Part shown: in pieces, positions 34,446 to 42,959 of the stretch | Numbering within the stretch: the stretch's first letter is position 1 | Layout: each line of letters opens with the position of its first letter | Origin: Ancylobacter rudongensis | GTDB taxonomy: Bacteria; Pseudomonadota; Alphaproteobacteria; Rhizobiales; Xanthobacteraceae | Assembly (NCBI RefSeq): GCF_900100155.1 | Contig: NZ_FMTP01000002.1 | Span: 620,001 to 684,000, forward strand | Length of the DNA stretch: 64,000 nt | Reading direction: 5' to 3' | Notes under the pieces: generated by a model | Databases searched by the model: none | What the model was told of the DNA's origin: nothing | Seen by the model: only the letters and a program-made list of their open reading frames with translations | Made by a program: the position numbers and the translations under genes

Positions 34446-35033
34446 GTGATCTCGGTCGTCATTCCTACAGGTTCGGGCGCCAAGCGGCTGATTCCCACCC
34501 TCGCCTCGCTCGTGCCGGGCGCCGCCGCAGGGCTGGTGCGTGAAGTGCTGCTCGTCGATTCTGCCCCGTCCGGCGACGTCGCGGAGATCGCCGACGCCGC
34601 GGGATGCGAGTATCTGGCTGGCCCGGCCGATCATGGTGCAAGGCTGCGCCAGGGCGCGGCAGCGGCGCGGGCCTCCTGGTTGCTGTTTCTGGAACCGACG
34701 GGCCTCTTGCAGGAAGGTTGGGCACGCGAGGTGCGCAACTTCACCGATCAGGTCGAACGGACCGGGACCAGTGAGCGGCGGGCCGCCACCTTCCGGCTGG
34801 CTCTGGATGGCTTCGGCGTTTCGCCGCGGGTGAGGGAGGCGGCGGCGATGATGCGCCATGCCATTACCGGCCGTCCGCGCCCCGAACAGGGGTTACTGCT
34901 GCACCGCCGGCTTTATGAGGCGCTCGGCGGCCACACCCCCGGGCCCAACGCCAATCGGCGCCTGCTGGCGCGGGTCGGGCGCAAGCGGCTTATCCTGCTG
35001 CGCTCGCAGATCCTGCTGCCGGAGGAAGGGTGA
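34446..35033 (+). CDS. Short glycosyltransferase family 2-like protein
   Basis: The product starts VISVVIPTGSGAKRLIPTLASL, contains REVLLVDSAPSGDVAEIADAAG and LLFLEPTGLLQEGW, and ends with LLARVGRKRLILLR. This is the nucleotide-binding half of a GT-A fold with degenerate acidic residues: the DxD region reads LEPTG. At 195 residues it is shorter than true GT2 enzymes. The GTG at 34446 has AAGGGTG upstream; the frame is open further up to 34317. It may not be a transferase at all. Confidence 0.65.
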   Translation: MISVVIPTGSGAKRLIPTLASLVPGAAAGLVREVLLVDSAPSGDVAEIADAAGCEYLAGPADHGARLRQGAAAARASWLLFLEPTGLLQEGWAREVRNFTDQVERTGTSERRAATFRLALDGFGVSPRVREAAAMMRHAITGRPRPEQGLLLHRRLYEALGGHTPGPNANRRLLARVGRKRLILLRSQILLPEEG

Positions 35034-35060
35034 AGGTCAGCCGCTCCGCCGGCGCCAGGC

Positions 35061-35612
35061 TCAGCTAGGCGCGCGCAGCTTGCCGCGCTTGAGGTGCTCA
35101 TCGAGCCGGGGAAGAATTTCGACGAAATTGCAGGGCTTGTGGCGGATGTCGAGCTGGTGGACGAGAATCTCGTCCCAGCCGTCGCGGCAGGCGCCGGGGG
35201 AGCCAGGCAGGCAGAAGATATAGGTTGAATTGGCGACGCCGGCAGTGGCGCGGCTCTGCAGGGTGGAGGTGCCGATCTTGCCGAAGGACACCATGTGGAA
35301 CACGGTGGAGAAACCCTCCATGCGCTTCTCGAACAGCGGTTCCACCGCCTCCGGGGTCACGTCGCGGCCGGTGAAGCCGGTGCCGCCGGTGGTGATGACG
35401 ACATCCACGTTCACATCGGCAACCCAGCCCGACACATGCGCGCGGATCGCCTCGACATCATCAGGCACGATGGCGCGGGCGGCGAGGTGGTGGCCGGCCT
35501 GCGCGATGCGCTCGACCAACGTATTTCCCGAGCGGTCATCCTCGGGTGTGCGGGTGTCAGAAATGGTCAGCACCGCGATGGAAAGCGGCACGAAGGCAAT
35601 ACCGGAACTCAT
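35061..35612 (-). CDS. moaB: Molybdenum cofactor biosynthesis protein B
   Basis: The 183-residue MogA/MoaB-fold protein binds molybdopterin and adenylates it in Moco synthesis. Signatures are VLTISDTRTPEDDRSGNTLVERI, DVVITTGGTGFTGRDVTPEA, and IFCLPGSPGACRDGWDEIL. GAGAGG precedes the ATG by 6 nt. No other moa/moe genes are nearby. It converges with the short glycosyltransferase gene. Confidence 0.93.
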   Translation of the reverse strand: MSSGIAFVPLSIAVLTISDTRTPEDDRSGNTLVERIAQAGHHLAARAIVPDDVEAIRAHVSGWVADVNVDVVITTGGTGFTGRDVTPEAVEPLFEKRMEGFSTVFHMVSFGKIGTSTLQSRATAGVANSTYIFCLPGSPGACRDGWDEILVHQLDIRHKPCNFVEILPRLDEHLKRGKLRAPS

Positions 35613-35636
35613 GTCAGCCTCTCGGTAGGGCGGCCC

Positions 35637-36539
35637 TCAGATGGCCCCCTTGAAGGTGTTGCACTGCGCCAGCGAGCCTTTGTCGAGCCCCTGCTTAAAC
35701 CACCTCACCCGCTGGGCAGAGGTGCCGTGGGTGAAACTATCGGGCACCACGTAACCCTGCTGCCGCTTCTGCAGGCGGTCGTCGCCGATGGCGGCGGCCG
35801 CATTCATCGCCTCCTCGATATCGCCGTCTTCGAGAATGCGCCACTGCGCATCGGCATGGTGCGCCCACACGCCGGCGAGGCAATCGGCCATCAGCTCGAC
35901 ACGCACCGAGAGGGCGTTGGCCTCGGTGCGCGAGGCCTGGCGCTGGCGCGCCTGCACCTGTTCCAGCAGGCCGATCTGGTTCTCCACATGGTGGCCGACC
36001 TCATGGGCGATGACATAGGCGGCGGCAAAATCGCCCGGCGCTTTGAAGCGCTTGTTCAGCTCGGTGAAGAAGGCCGTGTCGAGATAGATTTTCTGGTCGC
36101 GGGGGCAATAGAACGGGCCGGTCGCGGAATCGGCCGAGCCGCAGGCCGAGCGGGTGCCGCCGGAAAACAGCACAAGGCCCGGCTGGCGGTAGGCCGAGCC
36201 CTCGCCCTTGAACAGCGGCGTCCACACATCCTCGGTCTGCGCCAGCACCACGGCGGCGAAATCGCCGAGCTTCTGATCCTCGGCGCTGAGTGTGCGCGCC
36301 GGTGCGTTTTGCCGCTGCGGTGATGCCTGCTGGCTGGTGCCGCTGCCATCGCCGAGCAGGATTTCGGCGCCGCCGATCAGCACCGCGGGGTTGATACCGG
36401 TGGCCCAGGCGATGAGGCCGACAATGATGAGCCCGCCTATGCCAAGCCCGCCGCGTCCCATCCCGCCACCGAGCCGACCGCCTCCGTGGCCGCGCCGATC
36501 CTCGACATTGCCGCTCCGGCGGAAATCTTCCCAACGCAT
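35637..36539 (-). CDS. Neutral zinc metallopeptidase (YpfJ family)
   Basis: The 300-residue product has a glycine-rich N-terminus (RRGHGGGRLGGGMGRGG), a single membrane helix (LGIGGLIIVGLIAWATG), and a periplasmic domain. That domain has QLCNT-type cysteines (SACGSAD, FYCPRD) and the zinc motif VIAHEVGHHVENQ. The C-terminal SFTHGTSAQRVRWFKQGL is conserved in this family. Activity is rarely tested. GGAGG stands 6 nt before the ATG at 36539. The moaB gene follows on the same strand. Confidence 0.9.
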   Translation of the reverse strand: MRWEDFRRSGNVEDRRGHGGGRLGGGMGRGGLGIGGLIIVGLIAWATGINPAVLIGGAEILLGDGSGTSQQASPQRQNAPARTLSAEDQKLGDFAAVVLAQTEDVWTPLFKGEGSAYRQPGLVLFSGGTRSACGSADSATGPFYCPRDQKIYLDTAFFTELNKRFKAPGDFAAAYVIAHEVGHHVENQIGLLEQVQARQRQASRTEANALSVRVELMADCLAGVWAHHADAQWRILEDGDIEEAMNAAAAIGDDRLQKRQQGYVVPDSFTHGTSAQRVRWFKQGLDKGSLAQCNTFKGAI

Positions 36540-36633
36540 CCCAACCTCCGCCGACCGCCTGCTGCCACGGCGCGAGTGTGAAACACCTCCGCCGTGGCAG
36601 CAATGCACCGGGAGGCATCCGGTTCCGCCGCGC

Positions 36634-37266
36634 CTAGGCCACAGCGTGCGCCGGACCCTCGATCCACTGACGGGCGAGAGTCAGGTCGGCCTGCGAAAGG
36701 CCGTGCCCGACCGGAAGGGTGCGGTGGTCGAGCGCCGCCCCCGCCGCGCGCAATTGCCCGGCGAGGCGGGCAGCGTTGTCTTCCGGCACGATAGGGTCCA
36801 TCGCACCGGAGAGCAGCAGGATGCGACGCCCGGCGAGATCGGCGGCGGGAGGAACGGCCAGCGGCACCATGGCGCGCAGGAGCACCGCGCCGGCGAGTAC
36901 GTCCGGCTGCGTCAGCAGCAGCGCGGCAGCGATATTGGCGCCGTTGGAGAAGCCAACCGCAACTGGCGCGGCAAGGCCATAGACTGTGCGGGCCTCGGCG
37001 ATGAACGCGGCGAGTTCGGCGGCCCGGGCGCGCACATCGTCCTCGTCGAACACGCCTTCGCGTAGGCGGCGGAAGAAGCGCGGCATCCCGCCCTCCAAAA
37101 CCTTGCCGCGCGGCGACAGCAGGGCCGCACCCGGCGCGATCATGCCGCCGAGCGGGATCAGGTCGTTCTCGTCGCCGCCAGTGCCATGCAGAAGCAGGAG
37201 CGGGGAAGCGCCCGCTTTTGTGGCGGGCTCGAAGCGATGCACGAAGGAAAGCGCGGCGTCGGTCAT
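36634..37266 (-). CDS. Alpha/beta hydrolase (carboxylesterase, MhqD-like)
   Basis: The 210-residue hydrolase has LLLLHGTGGDENDLIPLG (oxyanion loop), the nucleophile in VAVGFSNGANIAAALL, the aspartate in GAMDPIVPEDNA and the histidine in PVGHGLSQAD: a complete triad of the phospholipase/carboxylesterase family. GAGGAGG precedes the ATG. In Bacillus, mhqD (hydrolase) accompanies mhqO (dioxygenase) in quinone resistance; here the same two families are adjacent on one strand. A 234-bp gap with a palindromic repeat separates them, so co-transcription is uncertain. Confidence 0.87.
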   Translation of the reverse strand: MTDAALSFVHRFEPATKAGASPLLLLHGTGGDENDLIPLGGMIAPGAALLSPRGKVLEGGMPRFFRRLREGVFDEDDVRARAAELAAFIAEARTVYGLAAPVAVGFSNGANIAAALLLTQPDVLAGAVLLRAMVPLAVPPAADLAGRRILLLSGAMDPIVPEDNAARLAGQLRAAGAALDHRTLPVGHGLSQADLTLARQWIEGPAHAVA

Positions 37267-37338
37267 GACGACCTCCTCTTGCGATGTGGATGAAAGCGCC
37301 CGGCGAGTAAGCGAACGGCACGCATTCGCCGGGTGAAC

Positions 37339-37443
37339 GTCATCCTGAGGTGCCCGGCCATCGGCCGGGCGGTGAAGGATGTGATCTGCGGGCACTATCG
37401 CGACCATCCTTCGAGGCTCGCTGCGCGAGCACCTCAGCATGAA
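37339..37443. repeat. Dispersed palindromic repeat (TCATCCTGAGGTGC type)
   Basis: GTCATCCTGAGGTGC (37339-37353) and GCACCTCAGCATGAA (37429-37443) pair with few mismatches around inner hairpins such as GCTCGCTGCGCGAGC. This type of intergenic repeat is common in rhizobial genomes to my knowledge. It fills most of the gap between the hydrolase and dioxygenase genes. Confidence 0.75.
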
Positions 37444-37500
37444 GGTATTACTGGTTGGACGGGTTGGTGGCGCCGCCCTGTCACGGGCGGCGCCTTAGGT

Positions 37501-38433
37501 TCAGGCAATCTCGGGCAACACGGCCTCGATCTGGCTGCGGCGGCCCTCCAGGAAGTCCGGCAGCTTCAGCGCCTCGCCAAGACTCGCCACCGGCTCGTCG
37601 GCGGCAAAGCCGGGAATGTCGGTGGCGATCTCGAACAGCACATGTCCGGGCTCGCGGAAGTAGATGGACCGGAAGTAGTTGCGGTCCTTCTGCTCGGTGG
37701 TGGCGATGCCGTGGTTCTCGCGCAGCTTCTTCACCATGGCGAACTCGGCGGCGTCGTCGGCCGCGCGGAAGGCGATGTGATGCACCGAGCCGCCGCCCAT
37801 GCGCGCCGGCAGGAAACCGCCAGCCGCATGGATATCGACGATCCCGCCGATCTCCGTCCCCTCGGCCTTGAAGCGCACGAGCGAACCCTCGCGGCCGATT
37901 TCGGTGAAGCCGAACACGTCAGTGAGGATCGCCCCCGTTGGCGCCGCCTCGGCCAGCAGCAGGTTCACACTGTGAAAGCCGCGAATGGCGTTCTCGGCGG
38001 GGACGTCGGTGCCGAGCCAGGCCGGCTCGTTCTCGGCGCCGACCACACCGACCAGCGCCAGGCGCATGCCGTGCGGGTCCTTGAAGGCCAGCACACTCTC
38101 GCCGAAGCGCTTCACCGACGCGCTGTGCGCCACGCCTTTCTCAACAAAGCGCTGCGTCCAGTAGCCAATCGCGCCCGCCGGCACGCGGAACGCGGTCTCC
38201 TGCGTCTCACCAATTCCGAGCCGGCCGGGAGCGACGTGGTCCCAGGGGAAGAAGGTGAGAATGGTGCCGGGCGAACCCACCTCGTCGCCATAATAGAAGT
38301 GATAGGTGCCGGGATCGTCGAAATTGACGGTCTTCTTCACCAGCCGGAGACCGAGCGTCCGAGTGTAGAATTCGACATTGCGGCGCGCATTGCCGGCGAT
38401 CGCCGTCACATGATGGATGCCATTGCGGTTCAT
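37501..38433 (-). CDS. Ring-cleaving dioxygenase (MhqO/glyoxalase-type extradiol)
   Basis: The 310-residue protein has two VOC modules. The first starts GIHHVTAIAGNARRNVEFYTR and the second carries GGGSVHHIAFRAADD; the histidines plus a glutamate in PGHVLFEIATD form the metal triad. This matches the DUF-type ring-cleaving dioxygenases such as MhqO and LinE-like enzymes. The substrate is probably a hydroquinone or catechol. The ATG at 38433 follows AGAGGG. It is divergent from a LysR gene across a 204-bp region with a perfect palindrome. Confidence 0.88.
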   Translation of the reverse strand: MNRNGIHHVTAIAGNARRNVEFYTRTLGLRLVKKTVNFDDPGTYHFYYGDEVGSPGTILTFFPWDHVAPGRLGIGETQETAFRVPAGAIGYWTQRFVEKGVAHSASVKRFGESVLAFKDPHGMRLALVGVVGAENEPAWLGTDVPAENAIRGFHSVNLLLAEAAPTGAILTDVFGFTEIGREGSLVRFKAEGTEIGGIVDIHAAGGFLPARMGGGSVHHIAFRAADDAAEFAMVKKLRENHGIATTEQKDRNYFRSIYFREPGHVLFEIATDIPGFAADEPVASLGEALKLPDFLEGRRSQIEAVLPEIA

Positions 38434-38495
38434 GATCTTGCCCTCTCGCGAGCGCGACCCGCGCTCTCCTTGCGACAAGAGATAACCCGGCAACG

Positions 38496-38532
38496 ACGCA
38501 ATGCCATGGCCTATCAATTGCGTTGACGCAAT
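38496..38532. promoter_or_regulatory. Candidate LysR operator
   Basis: ATTGCGT-TG-ACGCAAT (38517-38532) is a perfect palindrome with 7-bp arms and contains a T-N11-A LysR box. A third half-site ACGCAAT lies at 38496-38502. The cluster is placed between the divergent dioxygenase and lysR starts, the usual location for LysR autoregulation and target activation. Confidence 0.65.
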
Positions 38533-38637
38533 CTCATCTGTGCTGCTATCGTCAGCTTCGCCGGCAGGCTGACGGGCATGGGAAAAAATCCTCTGTCAGC
38601 GCAGCGATTTGAGCTTTCGCAAGCATCGGGGACCCGC

Positions 38638-39636
38638 ATGGCCGAGCCGTTCAAGAACCTGAGCTGGGACGATTTCCGGCTGATCAAGGCGGTGGCCGAT
38701 GCCCGTGGCCTGCCAGCGGCGGCCATGGCGATGAACGTCAACCATTCCACGGTGTTCCGCCGGCTCAAGCAGATTGAGGACCAGCTCGGCACACTGCTGT
38801 TCGAACGCCACCGCACCGGCTACGCGCTCACCCCCGCCGGAGAGGAGATGGTCGCGCTGGCAAACCGGCTTGACGAGGAGATCACCGCCGTCGGCCGCAA
38901 GCTGGCCGGCCGCGAGCCGGCGCCCTCGGGCGAATTGCGGGTGACGACGCCGGATTCGCTGCTCATCCATTTGCTCATGCCGATGCTCGCCACCTTCCGC
39001 GCGCGCTACCCGGAGGTGCGGCTCGACATCGTGCTCAGCAACCAGCCGCTAAACCTGTCGAAGCGCGACGCCGACGTCGCCATCCGCGCCACCGACAATC
39101 CCCCGGAGAACCTGGTCGGGCGGCGTGTCGCCCGCATCGCCTGGGCGCTTTATGGGCGCGCCGTGGATTTCCCCGAGCCGCGCGCCCTCACGCAGGAGCA
39201 GCTCGACGCTTGCAACTGGGTGTCGCTCGGCGACAGCCTCGGGGCGCTGAAAACGGTGAAGTTCGTGCAGGAGAACGTGCCGCCGGACCGGGTCGCCTAC
39301 AAGATAAACAGCGTTCTCGGCATTGCCGAGGCGGTGGAGGCGGGCATTGGTATCGGCCACATACCCTGCCTGATCGGTGATGCCCGGCCTTCTCTGGTGC
39401 GGCTCGGGCCACCGAACAATGATTACGCCGCCGATTTGTGGCTGCTGACCCATCCGGACCTGCGCCATTCGCCGCGCGTGCGCGCCTTCCTCGACTTCCT
39501 CGCCGGCGAAATCGCCCGGCACAGGCGCTTCATCGAGGGGCAGATCGAGCTCCCCGACGAGAACGGATCGGAGAAGGGTGTGGCGGAAAGGGTGGCACCG
39601 GAACCGCTTGCCACCAGCTCCGAAGCTACGGCTTGA
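38638..39636 (+). CDS. LysR family transcriptional regulator
   Basis: The 332-residue regulator has an N-terminal winged HTH (LPAAAMAMNVNHSTVFRRLKQIEDQLGTLLFERHRTGYALT) and a periplasmic-binding-like effector domain (about 95-300). Its position and the palindrome next door make it the probable regulator of the dioxygenase. The ATG at 38638 follows GGGGAC; an ATG at 38578 would extend it by 20 residues. The last 11 bp overlap the convergent MarR gene. Confidence 0.9.
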   Translation: MAEPFKNLSWDDFRLIKAVADARGLPAAAMAMNVNHSTVFRRLKQIEDQLGTLLFERHRTGYALTPAGEEMVALANRLDEEITAVGRKLAGREPAPSGELRVTTPDSLLIHLLMPMLATFRARYPEVRLDIVLSNQPLNLSKRDADVAIRATDNPPENLVGRRVARIAWALYGRAVDFPEPRALTQEQLDACNWVSLGDSLGALKTVKFVQENVPPDRVAYKINSVLGIAEAVEAGIGIGHIPCLIGDARPSLVRLGPPNNDYAADLWLLTHPDLRHSPRVRAFLDFLAGEIARHRRFIEGQIELPDENGSEKGVAERVAPEPLATSSEATA

Positions 39637-40075
39637 GGCGGGCCAGCAGCCGGTCGCGCAGCCGGCTGAGATCGTCGGTCAGCTCTCGCAATTCCTGCGA
39701 ATCATGATCGAGGCATACGCCCATCTCGGCGGGAACCTGCTCGGCCTCATGGCGCAGCGCCCGGCCCTTTTCGGTGAGATACACCCGCACTTGCCGCTCA
39801 TCGGCCGCGTCGCGCACCCGGCGCACCAGCCCTGCGCTCTCCAACCGCTTTAACAGAGGAGTCAGCGTGTTGGTTTCCAGCAGCACCCGGTCGCCGATCT
39901 GGCCGACGGTCAACCCTTCCTCGGACCACAGCGTGACCATGGCGATATATTGCGGATAGGTCAGGCCCAGCCGGTCCAGCATTGGCTTGTAGACGCGGTT
40001 GAAGGCGTGATTGGCCGAATAGACCGCGAAGCAGAGAAAGTTCTTGAGCTTGAGCGTATCGTCAGTGCTGGACAT
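39626..40075 (-). CDS. MarR family regulator, OhrR-like
   Basis: The 149-residue product has a winged HTH (LTVGQIGDRVLLETNTLTPLLKRLESAGLVRR) and the OhrR-type N-terminus NFLCFAVYSANHAFNRVYKP, with a cysteine at residue 15 as in Bacillus OhrR, followed by the LGLTYPQYIAM tyrosine. OhrR senses organic hydroperoxides through that cysteine. No ohr gene is adjacent; a target elsewhere or in the neighbouring quinone-handling genes is possible. The ATG at 40075 gives the family length. Confidence 0.87.
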   Translation of the reverse strand: MSSTDDTLKLKNFLCFAVYSANHAFNRVYKPMLDRLGLTYPQYIAMVTLWSEEGLTVGQIGDRVLLETNTLTPLLKRLESAGLVRRVRDAADERQVRVYLTEKGRALRHEAEQVPAEMGVCLDHDSQELRELTDDLSRLRDRLLARLKP

Positions 40076-40247
40076 GTCGGAACCATGCGTGCCTTTAGCC
40101 GGCACCGTGCGCCCGGCCGGCGCCCCCGACAAGCGGGTTTCTGCGTAACGCCGGCCCGTTTCCCAGGCTGGCCGGGCCAGCCGGTTTGAAGATGGCGCCG
40201 GGGTCCTCTATAGCAGGCGCAGACGTCATGCGGGCGATGAGGTGCTT

Positions 40248-41270
40248 ATGTCGGGTGGAGCTGCGACGACCAGGCCGGGCGGCCTGAGCGAGGCGCCCTC
40301 GCTCGCCGATCTGAGCCCGACCGGACGGCGCTCGGCGCGGCTGCGACTGCGCGCGGCCTGGATGTACTATGTCGAGGGCATGACGCAGAGCGCCATCGCC
40401 GAGGCGCTGGACATCGGCCGGGTCACCGTCGTCCGTCTGCTCGCCGATGCCCGCCAGCTCAACGAAGTGAAGATCTCGCTCAGCCGCGAGATCGCCGAGC
40501 TACCGCGGCTTGAAATGGGCCTGCAGAAGGCGTTCGGGCTGCGCGAGGCAGTGGTGGCCCCGGTCTCCGGTCCCTTCGCCGACGCCACCAGCGCCATCGG
40601 CGCGGCCACGGGGCTGTTCATCTCCGACTTCATCCGCTCCGATATGAAGATCGGCTTCGGCTGGGGCCGCACGCTGATGCGGGCGCTCGGCTTCATCGAC
40701 GAGAAGACGGTGACGAACCTCTCCGTCATCTCGCTGCTGGGCGGCATCACCAAGGCCAAGCAGTACAACCCGTCCGAATTCGCCTGGCAGCTCTCCCGGC
40801 TGTTCCAGGCCGATTGTCATCTGATCGCCGCCCCAGCCATTGTCGACAGCATCGAGACCAAACAGGCGCTGATCGAGCGCTGCGGCCTCGGCACAGTCTA
40901 CGCCCTCGCCCGCGAGATGGACGCGGTGGTGCTGAGCGTCGGCGAGATGGAATCGGAGAGCACCTCGCTGCGCTTCGGATTCTTCTCCGATGCCGACTGG
41001 GCCTCGCTGATCGCCGCCGGCGCGGTGGGCGACGTCGTCTACAACTTCATCGACATCGAAGGCCGCCCGGTCGACCACCCGATCAATACCCGAGTCATGT
41101 CGATCCCGATCGAGACGCTGCAGGCCACCCCCGAGCGCATCCTCACCTCCGGCGGGCCGGGCAAGGCGAAGGCGGCGCTCGCGGCGCTGCGTATGCTGCG
41201 TCCCACCGTCTTCATCACCGACGAGATCACCGCCGCTGCGGTACTGGAAGAGGCCGGCGCGACTTACTGA
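40248..41270 (+). CDS. SorC/DeoR-type sugar-binding transcriptional regulator
   Basis: The 340-residue product has an N-terminal HTH (YYVEGMTQSAIAEALDIGRVTVVRLLADAR) and a long effector domain of the SorC type. That domain contains GFGWGRTLMRAL, LLGGITKAKQYNPSEFAWQLSR and DHPINTRVMSIPIE, where phosphorylated sugars bind. This family includes EryD-type regulators of polyol use in rhizobia. GAGGTG precedes the ATG. It lies upstream of the SAF-domain oxidoreductase on the same strand. Confidence 0.9.
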   Translation: MSGGAATTRPGGLSEAPSLADLSPTGRRSARLRLRAAWMYYVEGMTQSAIAEALDIGRVTVVRLLADARQLNEVKISLSREIAELPRLEMGLQKAFGLREAVVAPVSGPFADATSAIGAATGLFISDFIRSDMKIGFGWGRTLMRALGFIDEKTVTNLSVISLLGGITKAKQYNPSEFAWQLSRLFQADCHLIAAPAIVDSIETKQALIERCGLGTVYALAREMDAVVLSVGEMESESTSLRFGFFSDADWASLIAAGAVGDVVYNFIDIEGRPVDHPINTRVMSIPIETLQATPERILTSGGPGKAKAALAALRMLRPTVFITDEITAAAVLEEAGATY

Positions 41271-41338
41271 ACGCGGAAGCGCGGGATGCGAGCGCGCGCG
41301 CTCTTTGCCTCGGAACAAATGTCGAGTACCGAAGAACA

Positions 41339-42739
41339 ATGACGCATGCGCCGAAAGGCGTAGGCGCGCCTCAGGGAAGGGTTGGGCGTATGCTCGGTGC
41401 AACTAGGCTCGGTGCAAGCGGGATCGTGCGGACGGGGATGGCCGCCGAACTGGAACAGTGGACCGCCACGCACGGGCCGGTAACGATCGGTCTTGCCGGC
41501 GCCGGCCAGATGGGCACCGACCTCATCGTGCAGGCCGCCCTCATGCCGGGCGTCCGTATCGGCGCGGTGACGGAGTTGAACGCCCAGGTAGCGATCGACG
41601 CCGCGCTGATGGCCGGCCACCGGCGCGAGGAGATCGTCAGCGCCTCGTCGCCGTCCGCCATCGACCGCGCCATCGAGGCCGGGCATTTCGCCATCACCGA
41701 CGATTACCGCGCCATGTGCGCCTCCGGCCATATCGACGTGGTGATCGACGCCACCGGTAGCCCCAATATCGGTACGCTGGTGTCGCTGGAAGCGATCCGC
41801 AACGGCAAGCATGTGGTGCTGCTGAGCGTGGAGGCCGACATCACCATCGGCCGCTACCTCAAGCAGGAGGCCCGGGCGGCGGGCGTCGTGCTCACGGGGG
41901 CAGCGGGGGACGAACCAGCGGCGACCATCGAGCTGATCGGCTTCGCCCAGGCGCTGGGTTTCGAGATCGTCTGCGCCGGTAAGGCCAAGAACAACGCCTT
42001 CAAACCCGACGCCATTCCCGACGAGTTCGAGGCGGAGGCGAAGGCGCGCAACATGAATCCGCGCATGCTGGTCGAGTTCGTCGACGGCTCGAAGACCATG
42101 GTGGAGATGACGGCGCTCGCCAACGCCACCGGCCTGGTGCCCGACGTGCCGGGCATGCACGGGCCGCATGCCGACCGCGACGTGCTGGCGCAGGTGCTGT
42201 GCACCAAGGAGGATGGCGGCATCCTCTCGCGTTCCGGCGTGGTGGACTTCACCCTCGGCAAGGGCGTGGCACCCGGCGTGTTCTGCATCGTCAAGCCGCG
42301 CCATGACCGGGTGATCGAGCGCATGGCCGACCTCAAGGTGGGCCCCGGCCCCTGCTTCGCGCTGATCCGCCCGTTCCACCTCACGAGCCTCGAAGTGCCG
42401 CTCTCGGCCGTGCGGGCGGTGATGCACGGCACGCGCGATATGGAGGTGCTGGACCATCCCGTCGCCGAGTGCACGGCGGTGGCCAAGCGCGACCTTCAGC
42501 CCGGCGCGCTGCTCGGCCGAATCGGCGAATATGATTATCGCGGCTACACAATGAGCTGGCGCGACGCCCGCGACAGTTTCGCTTTGCCGCTTGGTCTTGC
42601 CGAGCGCGCGCGGGTGCTGAAGCCGGTGAAGGCCGGCGAGCGGCTGACCTACGACAATTGCATGCCGGACGAGCAGCTTATCGTCACCCAGATCCGCCGC
42701 CGCCTCGACCAGGCCGACGCGCAGTTCCTGGCAGCTTAG
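41339..42739 (+). CDS. Homoserine-dehydrogenase-like NAD(P) oxidoreductase with C-terminal SAF domain
   Basis: The product (466 residues from this ATG) has a Rossmann domain with VTIGLAGAGQMGTDLIVQAAL, a catalytic domain with KAKNNAFKPDAIPDEFEAEAKARNMNPRML, and a C-terminal SAF domain (ECTAVAKRDLQPGALLGRIG). Such proteins are often annotated as FlgA-like and sit in sugar or sugar-acid catabolism clusters; the reaction is unknown to me. Starts at 41339, 41390 and 41438 are all possible. The third gives a usual family N-terminus and the second has AGGGAAGGG upstream. The adjacent SorC gene suggests a phosphorylated sugar-derived inducer. Confidence 0.8.
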   Translation: MTHAPKGVGAPQGRVGRMLGATRLGASGIVRTGMAAELEQWTATHGPVTIGLAGAGQMGTDLIVQAALMPGVRIGAVTELNAQVAIDAALMAGHRREEIVSASSPSAIDRAIEAGHFAITDDYRAMCASGHIDVVIDATGSPNIGTLVSLEAIRNGKHVVLLSVEADITIGRYLKQEARAAGVVLTGAAGDEPAATIELIGFAQALGFEIVCAGKAKNNAFKPDAIPDEFEAEAKARNMNPRMLVEFVDGSKTMVEMTALANATGLVPDVPGMHGPHADRDVLAQVLCTKEDGGILSRSGVVDFTLGKGVAPGVFCIVKPRHDRVIERMADLKVGPGPCFALIRPFHLTSLEVPLSAVRAVMHGTRDMEVLDHPVAECTAVAKRDLQPGALLGRIGEYDYRGYTMSWRDARDSFALPLGLAERARVLKPVKAGERLTYDNCMPDEQLIVTQIRRRLDQADAQFLAA

Positions 42740-42762
42740 CGCGACGTTTCGCGAGAGCGCAT

Positions 42763-42863
42763 GTCATCCCGGACGGTCCGCAGCACCGAGCCGGGAGTGA
42801 CCTCCTGAAAGGCCGGAAAAAGGGCGGTTGGGCCGCCGCGTTCGGCAAGACCGGCCGGCGGCC
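42763..42863. repeat. Degenerate palindromic repeat and hairpin
   Basis: GTCATCCCGG (42763-42772) is followed by CCGGGAGTGAC (42791-42801), an imperfect partner of the element at 5633. GGCCGCCG (42831-42838) and CGGCGGCC (42856-42863) form a separate perfect stem. The 220-bp gap between the oxidoreductase and the 93-aa gene holds nothing else. Confidence 0.5.
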
Positions 42864-42959
42864 GGCAGCTCAGCATGACGGGCCCGTGCATGCGCGTCCC
42901 CTTGGACGAGGACGTCGTCATCGCGAGGTGTGAGGGCCGCGCGCCTGGAAGGATGCCTG

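Noticed and set aside
40814..41338. Upstream extension of the SAF-domain oxidoreductase frame
   Set aside because: It overlaps the SorC regulator gene in another frame and encodes low-complexity arginine-rich sequence.
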